Positions 21,692 to 32,976 of a stretch of 64,000 nucleotides of DNA are shown piece by piece. A program made the translations under genes and the position numbers. How positions within the stretch are numbered: position 1 is the stretch's first letter; every line of letters begins with the position of its first letter. The notes under the pieces are model-generated. The model had not been told where the DNA came from. It saw only the letters and a list, made by a program, of their open reading frames with translations, and made no database searches. Origin of the DNA: Begonia masoniana (taxonomy: Eukaryota; Streptophyta; Magnoliopsida; Cucurbitales; Begoniaceae); contig CM039509.1 in the NCBI GenBank assembly GCA_022432975.1, positions 41,822,209-41,886,208 on the forward strand, read 5' to 3'.

Positions 21692-24600
21692 TTACCAGAA
21701 ATCTCCGCAAGTACAATGACCATCATCAAAATGATGAAATCTGTTAGAATCTCTCAAAATAATCTGCCTTCCAACAATCTTCGATATAAACTTAAAGGCG
21801 GTGTGGCAGTCCCCGCAGATGCGTAGATTTTTCATTATTCGTATTGGCATTTCCGATTTCCGGGTGAGAACAAAGGCAACTGCTATCCTCTCACTATGAT
21901 GGCTCAAAACTTCTTCCTTGTTCTCCATTTCCAGATCGTAAAGTGCATATTTCGTCTCCGGAACATAGCCGGAATCTCTCATTTTCTGGCCGAGTTCGTT
22001 CAATTTCCTGTAGATCGCCTCATTTTCCGGATGCAGTTTATCTCCAGCGACAAAAACATGAATGCCGTCATTCATGTTCACCCAGCTACATCCGGCTTCT
22101 TTCTTTACCGATGCTTTCTTCATCGCCATTCTAGCCTTCGCCACTTCTTCCCACTTTCCACCGGACGCAAACATATTGGCGAGCAAAACATAGTTCACGC
22201 CGTTTTGAGGCTCCAACTCGAATAGCATTTTTGCAGCTTTTCGACCGAGCTCCGTCTTGCGACCATTCGATCGACAACAAGCCCCTAAAACCGTTCTCCA
22301 AATGAGTATATTCGGCTGCATCGGCATCTTATCGATGAACTCCTCCACCTTATCGAGCTCGCCGACCCGCCCAAGAAGATCCACCATGCATGAAAAATGC
22401 TCCATCCGAGGAGTCAATCCGTAGACTTGGCTCATCGAATCAAAATGTTTGAACCCATCATCGACCAAACCAACATGACTACACGCTGATAATACGCCCA
22501 CAAAAGTGACATGATCGGGAATTTCGCCGTGCAACTTTAACCGTTTAAAAACATTTAACGCTTCGTTTCCACATCCGTGACGAGCAAATCCCGAAATCAT
22601 CGAATTCCAAGAATATATGTTTTTCATAGGCATCGAATCGAAAAATCTCGAAGCATAATCTATTCTTCCACATTTTCCATACATGTCGACAAGTGCACTG
22701 CCCACAACGACATCGGATTCTAAGCACGCCCTTACACTACACGCATGAACCTCCATCCCACAGCCTAACGTAGCGACAGAGGCACAAGCACTAAGAACGG
22801 TGGCGAAGGTGAAATCATCCATTCTCTGTCCCCTCTGCATCATAATCCAAACTAAGTCCATAGCCTGGGATAAAAGCTCATTGTGTATGTAGCCAGAAAT
22901 CATGGAATTCCAGCTCACTACATCTCTTCTGTCAACCATTCTAGAGAAGATACTTTCACAATCGCCCATATTGCCACACTTTCCATAACAAGCTAGAAAC
23001 GCGTTCTCTATACTGGTATTGAAGGATGCGTTGAATTTGAAGACTAAGGCATGAATCTGATGGGACAATCGATGAAGCGAAAGAGAAGAAACTGCTGAGA
23101 GAATGTTTATGAAAGTTACTCGATTGGGGATGAATCCAGCTTGCATCATGTCGATGAATCGTTTTACAGATTCGAACTTCGACTCTTCCGAATCAGCTAG
23201 AGCTCCAATCATAGAGTTCCACGAAATCTGATCGTGCTCCGGCATTAAGAAGAAAACTTTTTTGCATTCATGGAGATCTCCAGTTTCGGCGTATAAGGCT
23301 AGAAGAGCATTAGAGACAGATACATCTAGATCCAGCCCCAATTTAAGTCCTTCACAATGAACTAGTTTTCCCGGCAAGATCCACCCCAAGCTCGCACATG
23401 AACTCAAAGAACTGATAATGGTGAAATTTGAAGGCTTCAATCCCGTCCTCCTCATTGCTCGGAAGCCCTCGACTGCATCTTCCCATCGTTTGTTATGATC
23501 CAGACCCGTAATCATGGAGTTCCATGAAACAGAATCCTTATCGTCCATTGATCGAAAAACCATCAAAGCATCATCGATAGCACTGCATTTGGAATACATA
23601 TTTACGAGCCCATTTCCAATTGCAATCTTAGTGTCTAATAGTCCAGAAACGATTGCATGAGCATGGACCTCTTGACCCTTTCTTTTCCCCTCTTCCGAGA
23701 CAGTAAATTCGGCAATCGCACTTAAAAGAACAACATACGAATCAACGTTCAGTCTGATCAAGTCCTTCATCTCCGAAAAGAACTCAACTGCTTCTTCAGG
23801 TTGATTCTGTTTCACCAACCCGATCATTAACCCATTTAACGATACGGCATTGCGATAATTCATTTGCTGAAAAATCTTTTTGGAATAACTAATGCAACCT
23901 AATCTTGCAAACCCACTAACAAAAGCACTTCCAACGTATAGATCACACGAGCATCCGGATTTTTCTACTCTTGCCAGCATCTGCTCAAGCACACTCAAAC
24001 CAGAATAAACCAAAGAAGAAGCGACCGATATTAAGCTACCAAATGCGTACTGATTAGGTTTGCAGCCAAACTCATCTGCTTCCTTCTGCATGCTAGAGAG
24101 GATGGCAAATGCAGAAAATGCATCTCCTATTCGGGAGTACACCGAAATCATAGAATTCCAAGTTATTAAATTTTTTGTTTGTATTTCATCAAAAACGCTC
24201 TGAGCTGATTCCACTGTGCCCAGATGACTTCCGTACATTGATATTAGCACATTGCACGCGGTAACATCGGTTGAATACGGAGTTTTCGACATTAACCCAT
24301 GTATTTGGATTCCAAATTTCCATCCATACCTACCAGACTCTTGGCTAGCCCGAATGGCACTTCCAAAAGCATAATGATTGGGCAAAAAACCAGCACTAAT
24401 CATTCTTCTGAAAATATCACATGCCTCGTTTGGCATACCATTCTGAGTATACCCAGATAACAGACAAGACCAAGTCACACAATTCCTTTCAGACATTTCA
24501 TCAAACACCTTACGAGCAGAATCCATGTCAGAAATTCTAGCGTAGACATTAATAAGGCTATTGCATAAAAACAAATCCTCCATGAAACCAAATTTGAAAA

Positions 24601-24931
24601 CCTGCAAAAGAAGCTCCTCGGCATCTTTTCGGCTACTCGAGTACTGATAGCGAGCGGCCAGAGACTCGGACTTTTCAACGCTGCCCGAATCATTTGATGG
24701 GTCGGTAGGTGGAATCCGGAGACGGGGTTGAGTTAGTCTGAACTGATCGACCAAGTCCTGCAAAGGAGTTGGAGGGTTAGGAAGAGATAGGCTAAGTTGA
24801 GTTGAAGAGAGAGTATCAAAGAGAAGACGGTTGAATTGGGGCGGTGGATTAGATGAAGCAGAGAATGTGGAGAAAGGGAGAGCAGCTTTTGAACAGAAAA
24901 GGCCGAGCCTGCGAGGAAACCAGCCAAACAT
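21692..24931 (-). CDS. MEF7: PLS-DYW pentatricopeptide repeat protein, MEF7/At5g09950-like
   Basis: An intronless ORF of 1079 aa. The first 40 residues (MFGWFPRRLGLFCSKAALPF) are Arg/Ser-rich and acid-poor, fitting a mitochondrial presequence. Long P-L-S repeat arrays follow from about residue 110, with recurring SWNSMISG, VSNALL-Y and VTFVGVLSACSHVG blocks. Then come the E/E+ motifs (WRTVLGACCRSNGRKTELG) and a C-terminal DYW domain. That domain shows the deaminase-type HSE (in HSERIAVAF) and C-x2-C (CGDCH) zinc/active-site residues and ends CTCGDFW. This class edits specific cytidines to uridines in organelle transcripts: repeats read the RNA base by base and DYW supplies the deaminase. The overall sequence is closely reminiscent of At5g09950 (MEF7), a mitochondrial editing factor. 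The terminal triplet DFW instead of DYW is a mild variant. The orthology is from memory, not from an alignment. Confidence 0.92.
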   Translation of the reverse strand: MFGWFPRRLGLFCSKAALPFSTFSASSNPPPQFNRLLFDTLSSTQLSLSLPNPPTPLQDLVDQFRLTQPRLRIPPTDPSNDSGSVEKSESLAARYQYSSSRKDAEELLLQVFKFGFMEDLFLCNSLINVYARISDMDSARKVFDEMSERNCVTWSCLLSGYTQNGMPNEACDIFRRMISAGFLPNHYAFGSAIRASQESGRYGWKFGIQIHGLMSKTPYSTDVTACNVLISMYGSHLGTVESAQSVFDEIQTKNLITWNSMISVYSRIGDAFSAFAILSSMQKEADEFGCKPNQYAFGSLISVASSLVYSGLSVLEQMLARVEKSGCSCDLYVGSAFVSGFARLGCISYSKKIFQQMNYRNAVSLNGLMIGLVKQNQPEEAVEFFSEMKDLIRLNVDSYVVLLSAIAEFTVSEEGKRKGQEVHAHAIVSGLLDTKIAIGNGLVNMYSKCSAIDDALMVFRSMDDKDSVSWNSMITGLDHNKRWEDAVEGFRAMRRTGLKPSNFTIISSLSSCASLGWILPGKLVHCEGLKLGLDLDVSVSNALLALYAETGDLHECKKVFFLMPEHDQISWNSMIGALADSEESKFESVKRFIDMMQAGFIPNRVTFINILSAVSSLSLHRLSHQIHALVFKFNASFNTSIENAFLACYGKCGNMGDCESIFSRMVDRRDVVSWNSMISGYIHNELLSQAMDLVWIMMQRGQRMDDFTFATVLSACASVATLGCGMEVHACSVRACLESDVVVGSALVDMYGKCGRIDYASRFFDSMPMKNIYSWNSMISGFARHGCGNEALNVFKRLKLHGEIPDHVTFVGVLSACSHVGLVDDGFKHFDSMSQVYGLTPRMEHFSCMVDLLGRVGELDKVEEFIDKMPMQPNILIWRTVLGACCRSNGRKTELGRKAAKMLFELEPQNGVNYVLLANMFASGGKWEEVAKARMAMKKASVKKEAGCSWVNMNDGIHVFVAGDKLHPENEAIYRKLNELGQKMRDSGYVPETKYALYDLEMENKEEVLSHHSERIAVAFVLTRKSEMPIRIMKNLRICGDCHTAFKFISKIVGRQIILRDSNRFHHFDDGHCTCGDFW

Positions 24932-25752
24932 AATAGCATGGCGAGCTCAAAAGGAAAAATGCTTACTTTGAAGGGTCGATCATCCCACCTGAATTCAACG
25001 TCCAGTTCCTACGCTTTTACAGAATCCTCGATCAAATTCCGTCGCGTATACAAGCAGGTGAATAATCAATCCACGATGAAATCACAGCATAGTTTTGATT
25101 GAGGTTGCCACGAAAATCTGCATATTGAGCGTTTATAAACTCAGAATAAATATGGAGGAAAAAAAAAATTAAAGGAAACATCTTTTGGATTTGAGTGAAC
25201 TTGAAAAACGCCGCTTAAGTTGTATATACAAGACCATATTTTTATGTTATGAATAAATTTTCCACGTGAAACAGTGAAAGATAGATAATAGAATCGACCT
25301 ACTCTAAGTCCCCGGTTAGATTTCAAAAGGAGCGAGTTGGGTCCGAAAGTCTTCCGTCTCACTAAACACTACATTTGATACACCTAGGAGACCACTTACA
25401 CACTCTCACGGCAAAACTGAAAACCTAACTAATCTTTTTGCTAAATATTGCATTATTATTGCAGGTGAAAGCCTATTGGATTGTTTGGAATGTAAGTCAA
25501 CCTCTTAAAACATGAACAAACCAACCAACATGCTTAGATGAGACGCCAAAGAAGGATCAACTCAAAGTCTAACGGAGTCAAGTCAAATTCAAACGGGAAT
25601 TTGTCTTCCCGATGGCAACTGTATAATTTTTTTTTGTTTTTGCATTTTAATTTGGCAAACATTGACATTCTTATTATTTTATCTATAAACTGCATACATG
25701 CATTAGATTGTGTAGTTAAGTTAGATGAATGATATGTCAGTGGTGGTCAAGG
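24932..25752. other. intergenic region upstream of the PPR gene
   Basis: Contains the leader and presumed promoter of the minus-strand PPR gene near 24932-25100. The remainder has no recognised gene. Short open frames at 25141-25362 (minus) and 25538-25732 (plus) lack domains. Confidence 0.5.
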
Positions 25753-26573
25753 TGTGACACACAAGGGCTTGAAGACCAAAGAGCAACCATGAGGCTCGAC
25801 CTACAATAATCAAACCCTGCGCACAAGAAACATATCAAGCCCAATCTAATCCAAAAGGGGTGCCATTCTCTCCTCCATTTTTCAAAGTTGAAGTGTCATC
25901 AACTGAATACTATTTTCATATGATTGAAGATTGGTCTTGTTGAAGAGGAAGCCATCTCCACCGTTGATTGAAGATAAAAACCACAATACATGCACGACCA
26001 AGATCACTCCTTGTGTGAAATTATCTTAAACCATTATCTTAAACCACTTTAGGATTTTACTTAAGTATGGTCATTGGATATTGTTTTTTAGATTACCTTT
26101 GGAATGAGAACAAGTAGACTCTTTCTCTTTAGCCTCAGATTGTTCATCAATTCGAGCAGAGTTGTGCCTCCGATTGTTTTCAAGCCCGTGGTTGTTTGAT
26201 AACTTTTATTCTCATCTTCTCTTCTTCCTATCTAAGACCTTAGATAGGAGAGAAAAACTGAGCAAACCAGCCTTGTGTCATTGTAATTCTTCTTTGGAAG
26301 GTTGCATTTACCCAGAGGTGCTATAAGTGGTCTTTAGGGCTGGTTACGAGTCTCTTGCTTAATTTCTTTGTTTATTATTATTTTTTTTACGTGAAATTTG
26401 CGAGTCACATTCATTATTCATCAAGTAAATTATCCTCCAAATTTCGTATAAATTGGACGTTATTTAATATATTTTTGGATTGTGAAATTGAGAGGTGCTC
26501 TCAGATTGAGCTGAGATGACCTCCTTGTGGGTTTTGTGTGCATAACCTTTGTCTTGCAGGGACATAGGTTATT
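25753..26573 (+). repeat. putative 5' LTR of the gypsy fragment
   Basis: Inferred from the primer site at 26578 and a candidate start TGTGACACACAAGGG at 25753. No partner LTR is present, so both ends are approximate. The region includes leader-like CT-rich sequence (26200-26280). Confidence 0.4.
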
Positions 26574-26577
26574 AGTT

Positions 26578-26590
26578 TGGTATCAGAGCC
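26578..26590 (+). other. primer-binding site (initiator tRNA-Met type)
   Basis: TGGTATCAGAGCC matches the 3' end complement of plant initiator tRNA-Met, the usual minus-strand primer for copia and many gypsy elements. It sets the orientation of the element as plus. Confidence 0.85.
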
Positions 26591-27040
26591 GAGGTTGTTT
26601 CTCTTGCGTGTTTTGGTTTAAATTGAGCATCATTTTCATATTGTTTTGGACACAAAGTTAAATCTAAACGGAAAACTTGATTGAGCTGAGGAGAGTTTTC
26701 TACACCTTAGGCTATTTTTGAATTTCGATTGATTAATTGTTGAGCACAAATTGGTTAACCATTCTCAAGATATTATACACGTACGTGACTTGTTTTACAT
26801 GTTTAAAATTAATTGATAGCACGTTCAATTTGTTGGACAATTCAAGTTCTAATCGGGTATTATTAACCTAAAGTTTAGGGCTAATCAGTTTGGATTGCAA
26901 AAGGCCGAGGAGGGTTTCCAACCTAAGACTTGTAGAATTTTGTTTTAACCAATCATTATGTTTATTTTAGCAATTTACATTCCATTATTTTCCTATGTTA
27001 CATGAATTGCTAATTTATTTAATTATTACGCATAATATAA

Positions 27041-27310
27041 GATCATTTGAATTTTAAATCTGAAAAGACTCTTAAATTTCAACTCATTCCTTTGAGATAT
27101 TTAGTTAGTGAGATCATTTGAATTTAAATCCGAAAAGACTCCTAAATTTTAGCTCATTCATTTGAGATATTTTGTTGGTGAGATCATTTGAATTTAAATC
27201 CGAAAAGACTCCTAAATTTTAGTTAATTCCTTTAAGAAATTTTGTTAGTGAGATCATTTAAATCTTAAATCCACAAAGATTCCTAAAGTATAACTCCTAT
27301 TTAGGTTCGG
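27041..27310 (+). repeat. four tandem copies of a ~70-bp unit in the gypsy leader
   Basis: Copies start with gatcatttga at 27041, 27112, 27182 and 27252, and each carries aaaagactcctaaatttt and tttgagatatttt. Divergence between copies is visible. They lie between the primer site and the gag ATG. Confidence 0.85.
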
Positions 27311-27413
27311 TTTAAGAATTCCCTTAATCATTTCCATGAGTTGAAACTCCGAAATTCTAGCATTATAATAAGAAAATATTTCCTAATACTTAGGATCTAA
27401 TTAGTGTTTAATC

Positions 27414-28513
27414 ATGACAACTCGCAGTGGACTTAATTACAACCCAACTTTTAAACAAACTCATGATATGGACACTCTCCAATCAAAAAATCCTCAAGTA
27501 AGTGAATCAAGTCTTCAATGTCAAATTGACGATCTTAGTCAAATGATGAAGCAAGTCTTGGATCGCCTCGATGATCGTGATAATCCTAATGAATGTAGCA
27601 AGAATTTTGGAGAACCTTTACCTAAGGAAAGAAGTGATTTGGATTTTAGATCACTCTAGCCTAAAAGAATATACGAGTCAGAATTTCTAGAACCTCTGCC
27701 AAGGAGGAGAACCGGACTGGGTTTCCACAAGCCCATACATCGAAATGACGTAGAACACCCAAGGAATATGTTTCAAGAACGTGACTCGCAAGATGAAGAA
27801 TGGATTGGTGGGGGATGGATTGGTGGGGGAGAGGATATCATTCCACTCCGACGAAGGGACAATGACGATTTTAGACATGCCAGACTAACAATACCTCCAT
27901 TATATGGATCGTACCATGATACAACTTTTATGAATCATGCTAACCGACCAATGCATCCTTATGGTGGGAGAATTTGAAAACCCAAAAGTGGTAGAACCAT
28001 GAAGGCCCCATTACCACATGGAGAGAAATGAAGTACCTAATAAGAAAACGGTGCGTACCAAGTTACTATCGACAAGAACTTTTCCTACAAATGCAAAATC
28101 TAATGCAAAAAGGACAATCGATAGAAGAATATCTTACTGAGTTTGAAATGTTAAGGATAAGAGGAGAATGGAATGAACTAGAAGAAAAAATGATCGCTAG
28201 GTTTATTCGAGGATTAAACCAAAAAATTAGTAATGTAGTTGAATTACATCCTCTCAACTCCTTGGATTCAGTGGCTCAATGTCTGTCAAAGTCGAACGAC
28301 AATTGAAAAGAGGGAGAAGGACTGCCCCTAGTAGATTTACTCCCAAGGGCCCGAAGACTAACAAGAAGATCATTAAGATGGAAGAGAAGCAATCTTTTTC
28401 CAAAAGTTGGCCAGCTAAGGAGATCAGTAAAAAACCTACTGGTAGGGGACATTAAACAAAATAGAGCAAGGGACATTAAGTGTTTCAAATGTCAAGGTCT
28501 TGGTCACATGATG
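27414..28513 (+). pseudogene. gypsy gag, degenerate
   Basis: Starts MTTRSGLNYNP at 27414, a start seen in many plant gypsy gags, and runs 81 codons to a stop at 27657. A following open piece (27768-27977) and a third (28028-28306) carry the capsid-like block SYYRQELFLQMQNLMQKG and EMLRIRGEWNELEEKMIARF. Part of the capsid region between 27977 and 28028 appears deleted compared with typical gags. A zinc knuckle CFKCQGLGH begins at 28480 and is cut by the LTR boundary at 28513/28514. Stops at 27657, 27976 and 28304 and the frame changes make it non-functional. Confidence 0.75.
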
Positions 28514-29429
28514 TGTAACAACCCGTACTTTTAAACCTTCTTATTCTAAAAAGAAACTTTGTAATATACATTAAAATATTGGCCATCATTAAAAGGACCC
28601 AAGACGTGTAAACGTTATTCATAAAATTTTGTGAAAAACGTTTGTAAAATTTCCTTAAAATCCTAACCTTTAATTTTTCCAAAACACTTAACTCTTTTCT
28701 TCATTTAATCCACCACTTATACACCAAATTGACAATTCAACTATAAAATCATCATAACATGTATAACCATATCGTTTTAAATAACTCTTAAAGAAACGAT
28801 ATCTTTTTTTTTTTTTATCATACGTAGCGGAAGACTTAAAAATTAGGTTAAACCCAACCTTTCAAACGTAATTAAATTCAAGCTAGATTTAAATAAAACA
28901 TTTTAACTAACAAATTTTTTAAAACAAAATGTTTAAGACTAAACAAATCGTTTAAAACTATATATACATATTTAGTACCAAAAAATACGTGAGTAGTCCA
29001 CAGGTCAAAATCGCTTCACAACCACAAGCCCACGCCGTGGACACCCCCCCCCCCTCCGGTCAACTGCCTCCGAGGGATCAGATCAGTGATTGAACGAATG
29101 TGCAACTGAGATGTGAAAGTAGAAACTGCATAATTAGGATTTAAGTTTCAGCATATCATTTCATTATTGCTTTACTTACTTAGCATTAGGCTAATAGATG
29201 AGTTTTGTGATGTAGGTGTTGAGGATACCACAGGTGAATTCCATGAGTTTACTGATGAATAGATGGAGTTGGGGGAGTACTTCTCTGTCTCGAACTGGTA
29301 TACTGATGAGGCGGATTAACTGATGTCTGTTGGTGTGAAAGTTCAGTTGACAGTGTTTCAATTTAAGTATGTTGAGTTGTCATGATAGTAGTGATTTCAA
29401 TGTTTTGAATACGATTTCGAAATCTTCCT

Positions 29430-30200
29430 GTTAATAATATTCTGTTGGGATTTAATGTTGGCACTCACTGGATTTTTTTAGTAATGTAATGGTTTGAAAT
29501 GTTTTTGAATGGTTTCAGTGAAGTGAGTAAATTCTTTTCTGTAGTTAGAGTTGTGTTTGTATACCAAGGAATAGATGAAATGTGGTTCTGTTCTCAATCG
29601 TTAGATGAAGTTTATCGGCAGAGGTTGAGTTGTTGTTCTGTTGTCTATCGGAAGATGTCTTCAGTGGAAGCCATCGGATGAAATAGAACGAAATTTGTCG
29701 TTTAGTGATCGGTATATGTAGCTTGTTTTATCGGAAGATGTCGGGTTATAGTTAAGTTGTCTATCGGAAGATATAAGTAGAAAGTTTGTCGTTTAGTGAT
29801 CGGTATATGTAGCTTGTTTTATCGGAAGATGTTGTTTTGTTCACTATCGGTAGATGAAGTCTATCGGCAGATGTCGAGTCGTTGTTCTATTCACTATCGG
29901 TAGATGAAGTCTATCGGAAGATGTCGGGTTATAGTTATGTTGTCTATCGGAAGATATAGGTAGAAAGTTTGTCGTTTAGTGATCGGCGTATGCAGTTTAC
30001 TCAATCAGAAGGTGTAAGTTTAAGTCTATCGGGTGATGTCTCAGTAAACTCATCGGCAGATGCGTGCTGACGTCATCGGTAGATGTAGGAGGACTTTTGT
30101 CGTTCAGTCACCGGAAGAAGCCTTCTATTTCCTGTTTCATTCTTTTCCGTTGACTTTATTCATCGGCAGATGAATTTGACTTCTGTGACTTCTTAAGTAT
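29430..30200 (+). repeat. degenerate repeats of ATCGG-NN-GATG and GTCGTTTAG words
   Basis: The words atcggaagatg, atcggtagatg, atcggcagatg and tttgtcgtttagtgatcgg recur about every 30-60 bp. Larger pieces are duplicated, for example the block ending in tagaaagtttgtcgtttag at 29771 and again at 29956. The same words (gtcgtttagcaatcggatgat) occur in the copia LTRs at 51330 and 62092. Confidence 0.8.
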
Positions 30201-30554
30201 TTCACGATTTAAACCTCTATTTCTTTTTGGCCGATTAACTCTTAACATTCCGAACGATTATCCTAGCGACGTTTTTCACAGTTTTGCTTATCTCTATTAT
30301 TGTCCAAATGATTTCCGCTGCAAGTTTTAAATGTTTATTTATTTTGGATTTTAACTTATGTCAAGAGTCGATTGTTGAGAGAATTTTTTTAAAATACGGA
30401 TGAAATTTCTTAGTCATGTACGGGCTTTTGAGTAACGAGCCGGGTTCAGATAACTCGGGGTGTTACAGAAATCCTTTAAAATCATTCAAATAATCAATAA
30501 ATTAAACTAAGAAACAATTAAAAGGGAAAAATCGTCAAAGTGCCCAACATAGGG

Positions 30555-30790
30555 AGGGGCGATCAGTCGCCCTCCCTGCTGGCGATCACTCGCCAGCAAA
30601 GTAAAAACGAGGGGCGATCGATCGCCCCACATGATTGCCCAGCGATCGCCTAACCGGCGATCGCTCGGCAACCGCTCTGGAAATTCGATTCCAGAGCGTT
30701 GCCTTAACCATCCAACCACCGATCGATCGCCACCCCAGGGGCGATCGATCGGCAAGCGCTCTGGACCTGGAATTCCAGAGCGCTGCCTCC
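30555..30790. repeat. GC-rich block of gcgatcgatcgcc palindromes and hairpins
   Basis: A dense cluster of GCGATCG-type palindromes. It includes two hairpin-forming units: GCTCTGGAA...TTCCAGAGC near 30678 and GCGCTCTGGA...TCCAGAGCGC near 30757. The two units look like diverged tandem copies about 80-85 bp apart. Base composition is sharply richer in GC than the surroundings. Open frames on both strands here follow the repeat and are not convincing genes. Confidence 0.75.
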
Positions 30791-32976
30791 TCTTTTTCTT
30801 TTTCCCCATCACATACCCCTTCACCACTTCTCCAAAATTCTCACTAACACCTCACCCACCATTTAACAACACATTCCCACCTAGCTCATCAATTCATAAA
30901 TCACGACTGAGCAAAACAAAATACACCTAAAACGTATTTAAATTGCATAGAATCAAACCACGTAGATCGTTATAAATCCGGGCGTATCCTTGCAGTTTAA
31001 AACACCTAAAATCATCAAACAACAACCCAACCAATCCACAACAAACATCACCATAAACATCACAATCCCTAAAATTCTTCCAAAACAAATACATTTTTCA
31101 AATCATTCAAGACTACCCCACTCCAAGCCTACATCCACAAAACAAATCCCAAAATATCAAACTTCTCCACATATCTTAGAATCCCTCACATTTCTAACAT
31201 CAAAACAAATTCACATTAATTACCCAAAATAGCTCGGAGCACACCCACGATCATCTAACCTTGCCAAAACACACCCCGTCGCCACGAGCACCATCCGTCG
31301 ACCACCTATTTCTTGTCATCAAGAGAAACTCTCACGTTTTCACCTGTCACCTACATCATATAACATAAACATTAAGCCTAATGCTTAGTAAGGGGATGCA
31401 CTATACTTTACATGTGCATGAATGCATGAATTCTTAAAACTTATTCATTTACTTGTTCTTATTCTTTTTCATAACATGAATTGTGTTGAGGAGGTAGGCA
31501 GTGCGTGTACATAGTCCTTTCGGCCGTATTCATGGTCCAATATGGACAGTGATTCATGGTCCCTCGAGTTGGACGGTTTTGTTGTTCATGGCCATACCAC
31601 CCCATCTTACATAATCATTTCATACATTTCATTTTCATGCATGTAAAACATTTCATATGCCGTTGAGAAAACATGATGCATGAGGAAATCTACGTACAAC
31701 ATATCATCAAAACATATCATCAAGCAATTCACAACGTACATAGACATACACTAATCTTAACGAACTTCACAAACAACTAATAACTAACATCCTAGGCTAC
31801 CCGACTCATTAAACCCCACAATCAGAAAATCATCATCAAAACAACAAAAGCCTAACGTTGACACGATGTAGGGCCTTAAGGGCCGGAAACCTAGCACCCA
31901 CTTACCTGGCGTCCGTAGCAAGCCGAGTACCGTCCGAAAAGTCGTCTCCACCTAAGGCATTTCACAAATCCATCATTAAACCGATCCTATATAAACAATT
32001 TCCAAACTTAAACTAAGCTCCTATCTAAGGCAATTTCTCCTAAAACTTCTATTTTCTACATTTAGGCATTTCATCGAGCACGTGGTGCTCACAAAATACC
32101 AAACTCCATTAATGGAGATTTTACAACCTTCAACAACCAAAAATCAACTCTAACATTCACCCAAACACCATTAATCCACTCAATCATCCTAAATAACAAC
32201 AAAAGTAACATCAATGGGCAATAATCTAGCAGTCCTATCGATTTCTAACGAAATCTGAAAATTTCTAACAAAACCCTAAACCGAATAACCTAATCAAAAC
32301 CCAACCCTAAATCAAAATAAACTTGTAGAATACTAGAGTCCTTACCTAGGGCTTGTATTTGTCGAAGAAAACCAAAAGAAACGATCGCCGAAAGAGATGG
32401 ATGATCGGCCAAGAAGAAAATGCCGTGGAGATGAAAATGTCGCAAGGGAGAGGGAGAGGGAGAGCTTCACGATTCTGGAGAAGAAAATAGAAGGGAGGGT
32501 ATTTAGTTTTTATAAAATTTAACTTAACAAATTACCATCTTGCCATTTGTTTGATTCTTTGCTTAATTCGTTATTTCGTCTATCAATTTGGTTTCTCCGA
32601 AACTCTCTTATTCCTCCAAATATTCTAACTTATTTCTAGGGTTCTAACGAAACTCTCCGTTCACAAAACGAACTTAATTTACTATTTTTTTTACGACTTA
32701 AAACACTATAGGCGGAAAATCGTAACTCGGCATTACGCTATCAATTTAAGTTTTTCTAAAAATTTACTTATTCTTCTAAAAATTCATATAAATTCCTAGG
32801 GCCCTAATAAAACCTCCCGCTCACTAAACGGACATATATTTCTTATTTACGAAAATACCCTTGGAGCGGAAACCCGAAAAACCTGGGCGTTACAATAAAC
32901 ATATACTGTCTAACAAATCCATTAATCAATCGTAAGCATTCAATCTAAACATAATCTACCCAACTAGATAACCAAC

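Larger units (their letters stand above)
25753..28513 (+). mobile_element. Ty3/gypsy retrotransposon, 5' fragment
   Basis: Left part of a plus-strand gypsy element: a putative 5' LTR, a primer-binding site, a leader with 70-bp repeats and a damaged gag. The sequence breaks off just after the first zinc-knuckle residues, at 28513. There gypsy LTR sequence of another family starts with TGTAACAACCCG. No pol from this element is found in the window, so it is truncated or its remainder was displaced. Confidence 0.7.
28514..32894. mobile_element. nested gypsy LTR fragments in opposing orientations
   Basis: Bounded left by TGTAACAACCCG (28514) and right by CCTGGGCGTTACA (ending 32894), the terminal types of the gypsy LTRs elsewhere in the window. 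By analogy with the element at 34802-42818, the pieces at 28514-29080 and about 31240-32894 read as one minus-strand LTR. The word agcctaatgctta at 31375 is in its expected place for that orientation. Between them lies sequence with the same word in the opposite orientation (29185) and a plus-type LTR end CTCGGGGTGTTACA at 30467. No target duplication was found for 28514/32894 or for 30467. The exact nesting is unresolved. Confidence 0.5.

Noticed and set aside
21896..22225. Plus-strand gene opposite the PPR coding sequence
   Set aside because: Antisense shadow of a long intact PPR-DYW ORF with no domain of its own.
28514..30467. Simple solo LTR
   Set aside because: Flanks are tgatg on the left and gaaat on the right, so there is no target duplication, and internal landmarks read in conflicting orientations.
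30507..30930. Overlapping open frames rich in Arg/Asp/Gly on both strands
   Set aside because: They follow the gcgatcgatcgcc palindromic repeat, which is open in several frames by composition. No domain is present.
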